Shown: piece by piece, positions 12,600-25,122 of the stretch
How positions within the stretch are numbered: the stretch's first letter is position 1
How the letters are laid out: each line of letters opens with the position of its first letter
Assembly: GCA_027627225.1 (NCBI GenBank)
Contig: CM051029.1
Span: forward strand, 6,657,190 to 6,721,189
Reading direction: 5' to 3'
Source: Congeria kusceri
Lineage: Eukaryota > Mollusca > Bivalvia > Myida > Dreissenidae
DNA: 64,000 nucleotides
Notes under the pieces: generated by a model
What the model was told of the DNA's origin: nothing
Databases searched by the model: none
What the model saw: the letters and a program-made list of their open reading frames with translations, nothing else
Translations under genes and position numbers: made by a program

Positions 12600-15540
12600 A
12601 TCTGGACAAACATCGGCTGTAGTTGGAGGGACTATCGGTGGAAGCGATATCTGCACAAATATCGGCTGTAGTTGGAGAGACTATCAGTGGAAGCGTGATC
12701 TGGACAAATAACGGCCGTAGTTGGTGGGTCTATCGGTGGAAGCGTCATCTGGACATATATCGGCAGCAGTTGGAGGAGCTATCCGTGGAAGCGTCATCTG
12801 GACAAATATCGGCTGCAGTTGGAGGGGCTAACGGTGGAAGCGTCATCTGGACAACATCGGCTGCAGTTGGAGGGGCTATCGGTGGAAGCGTCATCTGGAA
12901 AACATCGGCTGCATTTGGAGGGGCTATCGCTGGAAGCGTCATCTGGACAAACATCGGCTGCAGTTGGAGGGACTATCGGTGGATGCGTCATCTGGACAAC
13001 ATCGGCTGTAGTTGGAGGGACGATCAGTGGAAGCGTCATCTGGACAAACAACGGCTGTAGTTGGAGAGACTCTCTGTGGAAGCGTCATCTGGACAACATC
13101 GGCTGTAGTTGGAGGGGCTATCGGTGGAAGCGTCATCTGGACAAATATCGGCTGCTGTTGGAGGTGCTATCGGTGGAAGCGTCATCTGGACAACATCGGC
13201 TGTAGTTGGAGGAGCTATCGGTGAATGCGTCATCTGGACATCATCGGCTGTAGTTGGAGAGACTATCGGTGGAAGCGTCATCTGGACAACATCGGATGCA
13301 GTTGTAGGGTCTATCAGTGGAAGCGTCATCTGGACAACATCGGCTGCAGTTGTAGGGGCTATCGGTGGAAGCGTCATCTGGACATCATCGGCTGTAGTTG
13401 GAGGGGCTGTCTGTGGAAGCGTCATCTGGTCAAACATCGGATATAGTTGGAGGGGCTCTCTGTGGAAGCGTCATCTGGACAAACTTCGGCTGTAGTTGGA
13501 GAGACTATCAGTGGAAGCGTCATCTGGACAAACATCGGCTGCAGTTGGAGGGGCTATCGGTGGAAGCGTCATCTAGACAAACATCGGCTGTAGTTGGAGG
13601 GGCTATCGGTGGAAGCGTCATCTGGACCAACATCGGCTGTAGTTGGAGGTGCTATCGGTGGAAGCGTCATCTGGACCACATCGGCTGTAGTTGGGGGGGC
13701 TATCGGTGGAAGCGTCATCTGGACAGACATCGGCAGTATTTGGAGGGACTATCTGTGGAAGCGTCATCGGGACAACATCGGCTGTAGTTGGAGAGGCTAT
13801 CGGTGGAAGCGTCATCTGGACAACTTCGGCTGTAGTTGGAGGGGCTATCGGTGGAAGCGTCATCTGGACAACATCGGCTGAAGTTGGAGGGGCTATCGTG
13901 GAAGCGTCATCTGGACAACATCGGCTGTAGTTGTAGGGACTATCTGTGGAAGCGTCATCTCGACAATCATCGGCTTTAGTTGGAGGGGCTATCGGTGGAA
14001 GCGTCATCTGGGCAAACATCGGCTGTAGTTGGAGGTGCTATCGGTGGAAGCGTCATCTGGACAAACATCGGCTGTAGTTGGAGGGGCTATCTGTAAAAGA
14101 GTCATCTGGACAACATCGGCTGTAGTTGGAGGGACTATCGGTGGAAGCGTAATATGGACAACATCGGTTGTAGTTGTAGGGGCTATCGGTGGAAGCGTCA
14201 TCTGGACAACATCGGCTGCAGTTGGAGGAACTATCTGTGGAAGCGTCATCTGGACAAACATCGGGTGTAGTTGGAGGGCCTATCGGTGGAAGCGTCATCT
14301 GGACAAACATCGGCTGCAGTTGGAAGGACTATCTGTGTAAGTGTCATGTGGACAAATATCGGCTGTATTTGGAGGGACTATCTGTGGAAGCGTCGTCTGG
14401 ACAAACATCGGCTGCAGTTGGAGGGATAATAGTTGGAAGCGTCATCTGGACAACATCGGCTGTATTTGAAGGGCATATCGGTGGAAGCGTCATCTGGACA
14501 AATATCGGCTGCAGTTGTAGGGACTATCGGTGGAAGCGTCATCTGGACAAACAGCGGCTGCAGTTGGAGGGGCTATCGGTGGAAGCGTCATCTGGACAAC
14601 ATCGGCTGCAGTTGGAGGGGCTATCGGTGGAAGCGTCATCTGGACAACATCGGCTGCAGTTGGAGGGACTATCGGTGGAAGCGTCATCTGGACAAACATC
14701 GGCTGCAGTTGTAGGGGCTATCGGAGGAAGCGTCATCTGGACAAATATCGGCTGTAGTTGGAGGGGCTATCGGTGGAAGCGTCATCTGGACAAACATCGG
14801 CTGTAGTTGGAGAGGCTATCGGTGGATGCGTCATCTGGACAACATCGGCTGTTGTTGGAGGGACTATCTGTGGAAGCGTCATCTGGACAACATCGGCTGC
14901 AGTTGGAGGGGCAATCGGTGGAAGCGTCATCTGGACAAAATCGGCTGCATTTGGAGGGGCTATCGCTGGAAGCGTCATCTGGACAAACATCGGCTGCATT
15001 TGGAGTGACTATCGGTGGATGCGTCATCTGGACAACATCGGCTGTAGTTGGAGGAACTATCAGTGGAAGCGTCATCTGGACAAGCATCGGCTGTAGTTGT
15101 TGAGACTATCTGTTGAAGCGTCATCTGGACAACATCGGCTGTAGTTTGAGGGGCTATCGGTGGAAGCGTCATCTGGAAAACATCGGCTGTAGTTGGAGGG
15201 TCTATCGGTGGAAGCGTCATCTGGACAAATATTGGCTGCTGTTGGAGGGGCTATCGGTGGAAGCGTCATCTGGACAACATCGGCTGTAGTTGGAGGGGCT
15301 ATCGGTGGAAGCGTCATCTGGGCATCATCGGCTCTAGTTGGAGAGACTATCGATGGGAGCGTCATCTGGACAACATCGGATGCAGTTGTAGGGTCTATCT
15401 ATGGAAACGTCATCTGGACAACATCGGCTGCATTTGTAGGGGCTGTCTGTGGAAGCGTCATCTGGACAAACATCGGCTGTAGTTGGAGGGGCTCTCTGTG
15501 GAAACGTCATCTGGACAAACATCGGCTGTAGTTGGAGAGA
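12600..15540 (+). repeat. Diverged copy of the 3.55-5.9 kb portion of the array
   Basis: Rare unit variants occur in the same order as in the first block: the GCGATATCTGCACAAATATCG unit at 3569 and 12645, CATCGGATATAGTTG at 4166 and 13436, and GGATAATA at 5203 and 14423. Offsets drift from about 9076 to 9270 and back to 9220, so single-unit gains and losses have occurred since duplication. Confidence 0.75.
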
Positions 15541-18300
15541 CTATCAGTGGAAGCGTCATCTGCACAATCATCGGCTGCAGTTGGAGAGGTTATCTTTGGA
15601 AGCATCATCTGGACAACATCGGTTGTATTTGGAGAGACTATGTGTGGAAGCGTCATCTGGACAACATCGGCTGTATTTGGAGGGTCTATCGGTGGAAGCG
15701 TCATCTGGAACAACATCGGCTGTAGTTGGAGGTGCAATCGGTGGAAGCGTCATCTGGACAACATCGGCTGTAGTTGGGTGGCTATCGGTGGAAGCGTCAT
15801 CTGGACAAACATCGGCTGTATTTGGAGGGCTATCTGTGGAAGCGTCATCTGGACAACATCGGCTGTAGTTGGAGGGACTATCTGTGGAAGCGTCATCTGG
15901 ACAAACATCGGCTGTATTTGGAAGGATTATCGTTGGAAGCGTCATCTGGACAAACATCGGCTGCAGTTGGAGTGACTATCTGTGGAAGCGTCATCTGGAC
16001 AAATATCGGCTTCAGTTGGAGGGACTCTCTTTGTGGAAGCGTCATCTGGACATACATCGGCTGTAGTTGGAGGGGCTATCTGAGGAAACGTCATCTGGAC
16101 AAATATCGGCTGTTGTTGGAGGGTCTATCTGTGGAAGCGTCATCTGTACATATATCGGCTGTAGTTGGAGGGACTATCTGTGGAAGCGTCGTCTGGACAA
16201 ACATCGGCTGCAGTTGGAGGGACTATCGGTGGAAGCGTCATTTTGACAAACATCGGCTGCAGTTGGTGGGACTATCGGTGGAAGCGTCATCTGGACAACA
16301 TCAGCTGTAGTTGGAGGGACAATCGGTGGAAGCGTCATCTGGACAAACATCGGCTGTAGTTGGAGGGGCAATCGGTGGAAGCGTCATCTGGACAAACATC
16401 GGCTGTAGATGGAGGTGCTATCGGTGGAAGCGTCATCTGGACCACATCGGCTGTAGTTGGGGGGGCTATCGGTGGAAGCGTCATCTGGACAGACATCGGC
16501 TGTATTTGGAGGGACTATCTGTGGAAGCGTCATCGGGACAACATCGGCTGTAGTTGGAGGGGCTATCGGTGGAAGCGTCATCTGGACAACATCGGCTGTA
16601 GTTGGAGGGGCTATCGGTGGAAGCGTCATCTGGACAACATCGGCTGTAGTTGGAGGGTCTATCGGTGGAAGCGTCATCTGGACAACATCGGCTGTAGTTG
16701 TAGGAACTATCTGTGGAAGCGTCATCTCGACAAACATCGGCTTTAGTTCGAGGGGCTATCGGTGGAAGCGTCATCTGGGCAAACATCGGCTGTAGTTGGA
16801 GGGGCTATCGGTGGAAGCGTCATCTGGACAAACATCGGCTGTAGTTGGAGGGGCTATCTGTAAAAGAGTCATCTGGACAAGCATCGGCTGTAGTTGGAGG
16901 GACTATCGGTGGAAGCGTCATCTGGACAACATCGGCTGCAGTTGGAGGGGCTATCGGTGGAAGCGTCATCTGGACAAACATCGGCTGTAGTTGTAGTGGC
17001 TATAGTTGGAAGCGTCATCTGGACAACATCGGCTGCAGTTGGAGGGACTATCTGTGGAAGCGTCATCTGGACAAACATCGGCTGTAGTTGGAGGGCCTAT
17101 CGGTGGAAGCGTCATCTGGACAAACATCGGCTGCATTTGGAGTGGCTATCGGTAGAAGCGTCATCTGGACAACATCGTCTGCAGTTGGAGTGGCTATCGG
17201 TGGAAGCGTCATCTGGACAACATCGGCTGCAGTTGGAGTGACTATCGGTGGAAGCGTCATCTGGACAAACATCGGCTGCAGTTGTAGGGGCTATCGGAGG
17301 AAGCGTCATCTGGACAAATATCGGCTGCAGTTGGAGGGGCAATCGGTGGAAGCGTCATCTGGACAAACATCGGTTGCAGTTGGAGAGGCTATCTGTGGAA
17401 GCGTCATCTGGACAACATCGGCTGCAGTTGGAGGGGCTATCGGTGGAAGCTTCATATGGACAAAATCGGCTGCAGTTGGAGGGGCTATCGCTGGAAGCGT
17501 CATCTGGACAAACGTCGGCTGCTATTGGAGGGACTATCGGTGTTTGCGTCATCTGGACAAAATCGGCAGTAGTTGGAGGGACTATCAGTGGAAGCGTCAT
17601 CTGGACAAACATCGGCTGTAGTTGGAGAGACTATCTGTGGAAGCGTCTTCTGGACAACATCGGCTGTAGTTGGAGGGCTATCGGTGGAAGCGTCATCTGG
17701 ACAACATCGGCTGTAGTTGGAGGGGCTTTCGGTGGAAGCGTCATCTGGACAAATATCGGCTGCTGTTGGAGGGTCTATCGGTGGAAGCGTCATCTGGACA
17801 ACATCGGCTGTAGTTGGAGGGGCTATCGGTGTAAGCGTCATCTGGACATCATCGGATGTAGTTGGAGAGACTATCGGTGGAAGCGTCATCTGGACAACAT
17901 CGGATGCAGTTGTAGGGTCTATCTGTGGAAGCGTCATCTGGACAACATCGGCTGCAGTTGTAAGGGCTGTCTGTGGAAGCGTCATCTGGACAAACATCGG
18001 CTGTAGTTGGAGGGGCTCTCTGTGGAAACGTCATCTGGACAAACATCGGATGTAGTTGGAGAGACTATCAGTGGAAGCGTCATCTGGACAAACATCGGCT
18101 GCAGCCGGAGGGGCTATCTGTGGAAGCATCATCTGGACAACATCGGCTGTATTTGGAGAGACTATGTGTGGAAGCGTCTTCTGGACAACATCGGGTGTAG
18201 TTGGAGTGAGTATCGGTGGAAGCGTCATCTGGACAAACATCGGCTGTAGTTGGAGGGGCTATCGGTGGAAGCGTCATCTGGAACAACATCGGCTGTAGTT
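15449..18300 (+). repeat. 2524-bp spaced block duplication within the array
   Basis: A run of distinctive units (TCTCTGTGGAAACGTC, GGAAGCATCATCTGG, GAGACTATGTGTGG) appears at about 15449-15800 and again at 17973-18330, a step of 2524 bp. Similarity extends with interruptions. It is another layer of nested duplication. Confidence 0.65.
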
Positions 18301-20559
18301 GGAGGTGCTATCGGTGGAAGCGTCATCTGGACAACATCGGCTGAAGTTGGGTGGCTATCGGTGGAAGCGTCATCTGGACAAACATCGGCTGTATTTGGAG
18401 GGGCTATCTGTGGAAGCGTCATCTGGACATCATCGGCTGTAGTTGGAGTGGCTATCGGTGGAAGCGTCATCTGGACAACATCGGCTGTAGTTGGAGGGGC
18501 TATCGGTGGAAGCGTCATCTGGACAAAATCGGCTGTAGTTGGAGGGGCTATCGGTGGAAGCGTCATCTGGTCAACATCGTCTGTTGTTGTCGGGACTATC
18601 TGTGGAAGAGTCATCTGGACAAACATCGACTTTAGTTGGAGGGGCTATCGGTGAATGCGTCATATGGGCAAACATCGGCTGTAGTTGGAGGTGCTATCGG
18701 TGGAAGCGTCATCCGGACAAACATCGGCTGTAGTTGGAGGGGCTATCTGCGGAAGTGTCATCTGGACAACATCGGCTGTAGTTGGAGGGACTATCTGTGG
18801 AAGCGTCATCAGGACATCATCGGCTGCAGTTGGAGGGGCTATCGGTGGAAGCGTCATCTATACAAACATCAGCTGTAGTTGGTGGGGCTATCGGTGGAAG
18901 CGTCATCTGGACAACATCAGCTGCAGTTGGAGGGACTATCTGTGGAAGCGTCATCTGGACAAACATCGGCTGTAGTTGGAGGGATTATCGGTGGAAGCGT
19001 CATCTGGACAAACATCGGCTGAAGTTGGAGTGACTATCTGTGGAAGCGTCATCTGGACAAATATCGGCTTCAGTTGGAGGGACTCTCGGTGGACGCGTCA
19101 TCTGGACATACATCGGCTGTAGTTGGAGGGGCTATCTGTGGAAGCGTCATCTGTACAAATATCGGCTGTAGTTGGATGGACAATCTGTGGAAGCGTCATC
19201 TGGACATATATCGGCTGTAGTTGGTGGGACTATCTGTGGAAGCGTCATCTGGACAACATCGGCTGCAGTTGGTGGGACACTCTGTGAAAGCGTCATCTGG
19301 ACAAACATCGGCTGTAGTTGGAGGGATTATCAGTGGTAGCGTCATCTGGACAAACATCGGCTGCAGTTGGAGTGACTATCTGTGGAAGCGTCATCTGGAC
19401 AAATATCGGCTGTAGTTGGAGGGACTCTCGTTGGAAGCGTCATCTGGACATACATCGGCTGTAGTTGGAGGGGCTATCTGTGGAAGTGTCATCTGGACAA
19501 ATATCGGCTGTAGTTGGATGGACTATCTGTGGAAGCGTCATCTGTACATATATCGGCTGTAGTTGGAGAGACTATCAGTGGAAGCGTCGTCTGGACAAAC
19601 ATCGGCTGCAGTTGGAGGGACTATCGGTGGAAGCGTCATTTTGACAAACATCGGCTGCAGTCGGTGGGACTATCGGTGGAAGCGTCATCTGGACAACATC
19701 GGCTGTAGTTGGAGGGGCTATCGGTGGAAGAGTCATCTGGACAAATATCGGCTGCAGTTGTAGGGACTATCGGTGGAAGCGTCATCTGGACAAACATCGG
19801 CTGTAGTTGGAGAGACTATCGGTGGAAGCGTCATCTGGACAAACATCGGCTGTAGTTGGAGAGACTATCTGTGGATGTGTCATATGGACTACATCGGCTG
19901 TAGTTGGAGGGGCTATCGGTGTGAGCGTCATCTGGACAACATCGGCTGTATTTGGGGGTGTTAATGGTGGAAGCGTCATCTGGACAAACATCGGCTGCAG
20001 TTGGAGGGGCTATCTGTGGAAGCGTCATCTGGACAACATCGGCTGTAGTTGGAGGGGCTATCGGTGGAAGCGTCATCTGGACAACATCGGCTGTAGTTGT
20101 AGGGACTATCTGTGGAAGCGTCATCTGGACAAACATCGACTTTAGGTGGAGGGGCTGTCGGTAGAAGCGTCATATGGGCATACATTGGCTGTAGTTGGAG
20201 GGGCTATCGGTGGAAGCGTCATCTGGACAACATCGGCTGTAGTTATAGGGACTATCGGTGGAAGCGTCATCTGGACAACATCGGCTGCAGTGGGAGGGGC
20301 TATCGGTGGAAGCGTCATCTGGACAAACATCGACTGTAGTTGGAGGGGCTATCGGTGGAAGCGTCATCTGGACAACATTGGCTGCAGTTGGAGGGACTAT
20401 CTGTGGAAGCGTCATCTGGACAAACATCGGCTAAAGTTGGAGGGACTATCGGTGGAAGCGTCATCTGGACAAACATCGGCTGCTGTTGGAGGGACTATCT
20501 GTGGAAGCGTCATCTGGACAAATATCGGCTGTAGTTGGAGGGACTATCTGTTGAAGCGT

Positions 20560-23160
20560 CATCTGGACAAATATCGGCTTTAGTTGGAGGGTCTATCTGT
20601 GGAGGCGTCATCTGGACAAATATCGGCTGCAGTTGTATGGACTATCGGTGGAAGCGTCATCTGGACAACCATCGGCTGTAGTTGGAGAGACTATCGGTGG
20701 AAGCGTCATATGGACAAACATCGGCTGTATTTGGAGAGACTATCGGTGGAAGCGTCATCTGGACAAACATCGGCTGCAGTTGGAGGGCTATCGGTGGAAG
20801 CGTCATCTGGACAACATCGGCTGGAGTTGGAGTGTCTATCGGTCGAAGCGTCATCTGGACAAACATCGGCTGCAGTTGGAGGGACTATCTGTGGAAGCGT
20901 CATCTGGACAAATATCGGCTGCAGTTGTAGGGACTATCTGCGGAATCGTCATCTGGACAAACATCGGCTGTAGTTGGAGAGACTATCGTTGGAAGCGTCA
21001 TCTGGACAAACATCGGCTGTATTTGGCGAGACTATCGGTGGAAGCGACATCTGGACAAACATCGGCTGCAGTTGGAGGGCTATCGGTGGAAGCTTCATCT
21101 GGACAACATCGGCTGGAGTTGGAGGGACTATCGGTGGAAGCGTCATCTGGACAAACATCGGCTGCAGTTGGAGGGACTTTCGGTGGAAGCGTCATCTAGA
21201 CAACATCGGCTGTTGTTGGAGGGACTATCGGTGGAAGCGTTATCTGGACAACATCGGCTGCAGTTGTAGGTGCTATCTGTAGAAGCGTCATCTGGACAAA
21301 CATCGGCTGCATTTGGAGGGGCTATCGGTGGAAGCGTCATCTGGACAACATCGGCTGCAGTTGTAGGGACTATCTGTGGAAGCGTCATCTGGACAAACAT
21401 CGGCTGCAGTTGGAGGGACTATCGGTGAAAGCGTCCTCTGGACAACATCGGCTGTAGTTGGAGGGGCTATCGGTGGAAGCGTCATCTGGACAACATCGGC
21501 TGCAGATGGAGGGACTGTCATTGGAAGCGTCATCTGGACAAACATCGGCTGCATTTGGAGGGGCTATCTGTGGAAGCGTCATCTGGACAACATCGGCTGC
21601 AGTTGGAGGGACTATCGGTGGAAGCGTCATCTGGACAAACATCGTCTGCAGTTGGAGGGGCTATCGGTGGAAGCTTCATCTGGACAACATCGGCTGCAGT
21701 TGGAGGGACTATCGGTGGAAGCGTCATCTGGACAAACATCGGCTGCTGTTGGAGGGACTATCTGTGGAAACGTCATCTGGACAAATATCGGCTGCAGTTG
21801 GAGGGACTATCGGTGGAAGCGTCATCTGGACAAATATCGGCTGTAGTTGGAGGGTCTATCTGTGGAAGCGTCATCTGGACAAATATCGGCTTTAGTTGGA
21901 GGGTCTATCTGTGGAGGCGTCATCTGGACAAATATCGGCTGCAGTTGTATGGACTATCGGTGGAAGCGTCATCTGGACTAACATCGGCTGTAGTTGGAGA
22001 GACTATCGGTGGAAGCGTCATCTGGACAAACATCGGCTGTATTTGGAGAGACTATCGGTGGAAGCGTCATCTGGACAAACATCGGCTGCAGTTGGAGGGA
22101 CTATCGGTGGAAGCGTCATCTGGACAACATCGGCTGGAGTTGGAGTGTCTATCGGTCGAAGCGTCGTCTGGACAAACATCGGCTGCAGTTGGAGGGACTA
22201 TCTGTGGAAGCGTCATCTGGACAAATATCGGCTGCAGTTGTATGGACTATCTGCGGAATCGTCATCTGGACAAACATCGGCTGTAGTTGGAGAGACTATC
22301 GTTGGAAGCGTCATCTGGACAAACATCGGCTGTATTTGGCGAGACTATCGGTGAAAGCGACATCTGGAAAAACATCGGCTGCATTTGGAGGGCTATCGGT
22401 GGAAGCTTCATCTGGACAACATCGGCTGGAGTTGGAGGGACTATCGGTGGAAGCGTCATCTGGACAAACATCGGCTGCAGTTGGAGGGACTTTCGGTGGA
22501 AGCGTCATCTAGACAACATCGGCTGTTGTTGGAGGGACTATCTGCGGAAGCGTCATCTGGACAACATCGGCTGCAGTTGTAGGGACTATCGGTGGAAGCG
22601 TCATCTGGACAACATCGGCTGTAGTTGGAGGGGCTATCTGTGGAATCGTCATCTGGACAAGCATCGGCTGTAGTTGGAGGGACTATCGGTGGAAGCGTTA
22701 TCTGGACAACATCGGCTGCAGTTGTAGGTGCTATCTGTAGAAGCGTCATCTGGACAAACATCGGCTGCATTTGGAGGGGCTATCGATGGAAGCGTCATCT
22801 GGACAACATCGGCTGCAGTTGGAGGGACTATCTGTGGAAGCGTCATCTGGACAAACATCGGCTGGGGACTATCGGTGGAAGCGTCCTCTGGACAACATCG
22901 GCTGTAGTTGGAGGGGCTATCGGTGGAAGCGTCATCTGGACAACATCGGCTGCAGTTGGAGTGACTGTCATTGGAAGCGTCATCTGGACAAACATCGGCT
23001 GCATTTGGAGGGGCTATCTGTGGAAGCGTCATCTGGACAACATCGGCTGCAGTTGGAGGGGCTATCGGTGGAAGCTTCATCTGGACAACATCGGCTGCAG
23101 TTGGAGGGACTATCGGTGGAAGCGTCATCTGGACAAACATCGGCTGCAGTTGGAGGGGCT
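20560..23160 (+). repeat. ~1.3-1.4 kb tandem block duplication near the 3' end of the array
   Basis: The segment at about 20560-21750 is repeated at about 21870-23160. Marker units (TGGCGAGACTATCG, GCGGAATCGTC, ATCTAGACAACATCGG) are spaced 1312-1313 bp apart. Offset increases to about 1440 bp toward the end, so extra units were added in the second copy. Confidence 0.8.
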
Positions 23161-23934
23161 ATCGGTGGAAGCGTCATCTGGACAAATATCGGCTGCAGTT
23201 GTAGGGGCTATCTGTGGAAGCGTCATTGTAACAATGGTCGTCGTTGGTGTGGTTTGGAAGATTAAATGAAAATCGTCATGTAATAATTTGTGTCGTCCTT
23301 TGGTTCTTCAGTTCTATTTCATTTTACTTTATTTTCATGCTAGTTGAATAATAATAAAATTTGCATTTCCGAAATTGTATAATTTAATAAACTGTACTAA
23401 CGACTTACACATGTACGTTAAATGACGTTCATTTCATATCATATTGTAATATTAGTATTGTCTGGAGTGTGTACTCTTGACCAGTTCCAAGTTTAAAGAG
23501 GCGTCGTATAATGCTATATATAATGACCTGATTTCCGTACAAGTTTAGTTGATTTAGAAATTACATTGCTTTAAAGTAAACGTGTCCCTTGCAAGCCACT
23601 TTTCCCTAAAATGTGTGTCCAATGCACCACTAAATACGTTAACAGGTATGAACTATAAATAAATACGTCAACCAAGTGAGGGTCGATATATGAAAACAAA
23701 GTGCTTTCAAAGAGTAATGATAATATTTAAAAACAAATACTTTCAGCGGTCTGCGATTGTATGAACAATGAAATTGCAGATTTTTTTTGGATATAATAAA
23801 AAGTATGAATTTTATCGCAAAACATTTCACTAGACTTTGAAAGAAATCATAACTGATATGATGCATGACCATGCGTATACTATTTTGTATGGCGTTTATG
23901 TAAGCATTATTCGTACATTAGTTATTCATAGTAA

Positions 23935-23986
23935 TATATATATATATATATATATATATTTATTTATTTATTTATTTATTTATTTA
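23935..23986 (+). repeat. (AT)n followed by (TTTA)n simple repeat
   Basis: About 25 bp of alternating AT followed by TTTA tetranucleotides, lying in the Gene 1 intron downstream of the TM exon. Confidence 0.9.
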
Positions 23987-24382
23987 TATTACAACATAAA
24001 AAGTCCGTTTTCTTTCTTTATGGTGCGTTAACAAACATGAAGCGACCGTTTATAATCAAACAATACGTATTTTTCAGTAAAGTCATGTGCCAGTGATGAC
24101 CAGCTTTATGTTTTACTAATGCGTTTATCGGTTCTCCTTGTTGCTATTAATAATCCATTATTAAAGTACGTACTTTAAGTCGATATCAAAAGTACACGAT
24201 ATGATGATATATAAACTATTTGCTGCATATGTGGTGCATGCTGAAATGTATGTAAAATACTGTAAACAAACAGAGGTGTGCGATTTTTGGTTACTCTACA
24301 CTATAAAAATACGATTTTATAGTATGGTACCCATTTGTGTCGGTGTTATTTCTATAGATATATGGTTTTAAGCTATTGTAGC

Positions 24383-24425
24383 TTGGTCGTTAACGTCCAC
24401 AGTGGCGCATACATCGTGATAAAAC
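24383..24425 (+). repeat. Fragment of dispersed GGTCGTTAACGTCC repeat
   Basis: TTGGTCGTTAACGTCC followed by ACAGTGGCGCATACA. The reverse complement of 61215-61252 reads TTGGTCGTTAACGTCC followed by CCAGTGGCCCGTACA, so these are two copies of one dispersed repeat, here an intronic fragment. Confidence 0.55.
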
Positions 24426-24468
24426 ACTCTTGCTACGCAAAACATGAACACGTTTCTTTAAATTACAG

Positions 24469-24514
24469 ATCAATCTAATGCCGCAATGCAATACGAAGAG
24501 TTACTCAGGCAAAT
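24469..24514 (+). CDS. Gene 1 cytoplasmic exon h (Tyr motif)
   Basis: 46 nt, acceptor AAATTACAG, donor GTAAGT, phase 1 in and phase 2 out. Encodes QSNAAMQYEELLRQ, aligned with Gene 2 QNAAIQYEIPDQYEDLVMET and the exon at 63918 (SHYEDLVRET). The Tyr has a YxxL core, but Met at -2 keeps it outside the strict ITIM consensus. Confidence 0.7.
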
Positions 24515-24685
24515 GTAAGTACTAACATTGTGGGGATATTGCTTGTACCCTCAGTTAACGTCGTGTGCTTTAAAACAGTTCTGAATTAAGAAAAGGAATA
24601 TAGTGAATGCAATGTATGTTTATTTGCATATATTATGTATATTACTAATATTTCTACTGAAATTTGTATGGTTTTCTATACAAAG

Positions 24686-24738
24686 GGGTCATGCTGACAC
24701 ATCAAGTACAAATCCAAGCTATGAAGCCTGCAGATTTG
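24686..24738 (+). CDS. Gene 1 cytoplasmic exon i (Tyr motif)
   Basis: 53 nt, identical in length and phase (2 in, 1 out) to Gene 2 exon 51341-51393. Encodes GHADTSSTNPSYEACRF; the Gene 2 equivalent has QTSNASNTDGSYSTYIL. The shared pattern of Ser/Thr/Asn residues before a Tyr, plus conserved length, supports the call. Confidence 0.65.
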
Positions 24739-25122
24739 GTAGTAATTCAAGCATAGCAATGTTGTGTTTTTTGTTGTTTTTTTTAATACATTTCAGAGTT
24801 ATGTGATCATAATTCATTGTAAAACACATGCATGGTTATTGTATACTTCATGAACAAAGCTTAACTGCACACAAATCAACCGGTGTATTTTAACAGTGCT
24901 AATTACTGGCATGCAAACAATGTGCCAAGTTCTGATGATATATGGTTAGGTTCGTAGGTACATACGGAAAATCCATAACGTTAATAATTGATTCCCCAGT
25001 GACGAAACAGTAAGATATTGTGTATGTTGAAGCTCAAAATGGTTACTGATCTATAATTTCTAAGTGATGTCACGCGGTATTATATGGCATTAAATTTCAT
25101 GAAATGCAATGTTTGATTTCAG

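Larger units (their letters stand above)
3274..23229 (+). repeat. ~20 kb minisatellite, 48/49-bp unit, about 410 copies
   Basis: The core is GTGGAAGCGTCATCTGGAC, then AACATCGG (48-bp unit) or AAACATCGG/AAATATCGG (49-bp unit), then CTGYAGTTGGAGGGGCTATC with common variants GGGACT, GAGACT and CTGTGG for CGGTGG. Copy number is the span divided by unit length, not a direct count. Base composition is about 56% GC against AT-rich flanks. Units at the outer edges are more diverged than internal ones. The + strand sense matches the host gene. All six frames contain long open stretches because the unit lacks stops in most frames; these are not separate genes. Confidence 0.97.
3272..23279 (+). pseudogene. 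Gene 1 exon g: transmembrane exon expanded to ~20 kb by an internal minisatellite
   Basis: The acceptor CCATGACAG precedes TT GAA GCG TCA TCT GGA CAA, and the donor is T/GTAATA at 23280. Both ends are phase 1, matching Gene 2's TM exon (50056-50163). The 3' end reads SAAVVGAICGSVIVTMVV then VGVVWKIK, a hydrophobic membrane helix with a basic stop-transfer, followed by TGA at 23267. One unit plus this 3' part gives a normal-sized TM exon of about 114 nt starting VEASSGQTSAAVVGA, comparable to Gene 2 VDKGSAAPAIGGAIGAAAG. The array replaces the stalk/TM junction. Read from the acceptor, translation stops at TAG 3301-3303. Confidence 0.72.

Noticed and set aside
3274..23229. CRISPR array or phage-type repeat cluster
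   Set aside because: Repeats are contiguous with no unique spacers, and the surroundings are eukaryotic gene exons.
3272..23269. Dozens of open frames on both strands (VEASSGQ-, GGSVIWTT-, WKRHLDN-, MTLPPIAPP- and CPDDASTDS-type repeats)
   Set aside because: They are translations of one 48/49-bp repeat in six frames. None has its own promoter, start context or splice logic, and their lengths depend only on unit order.
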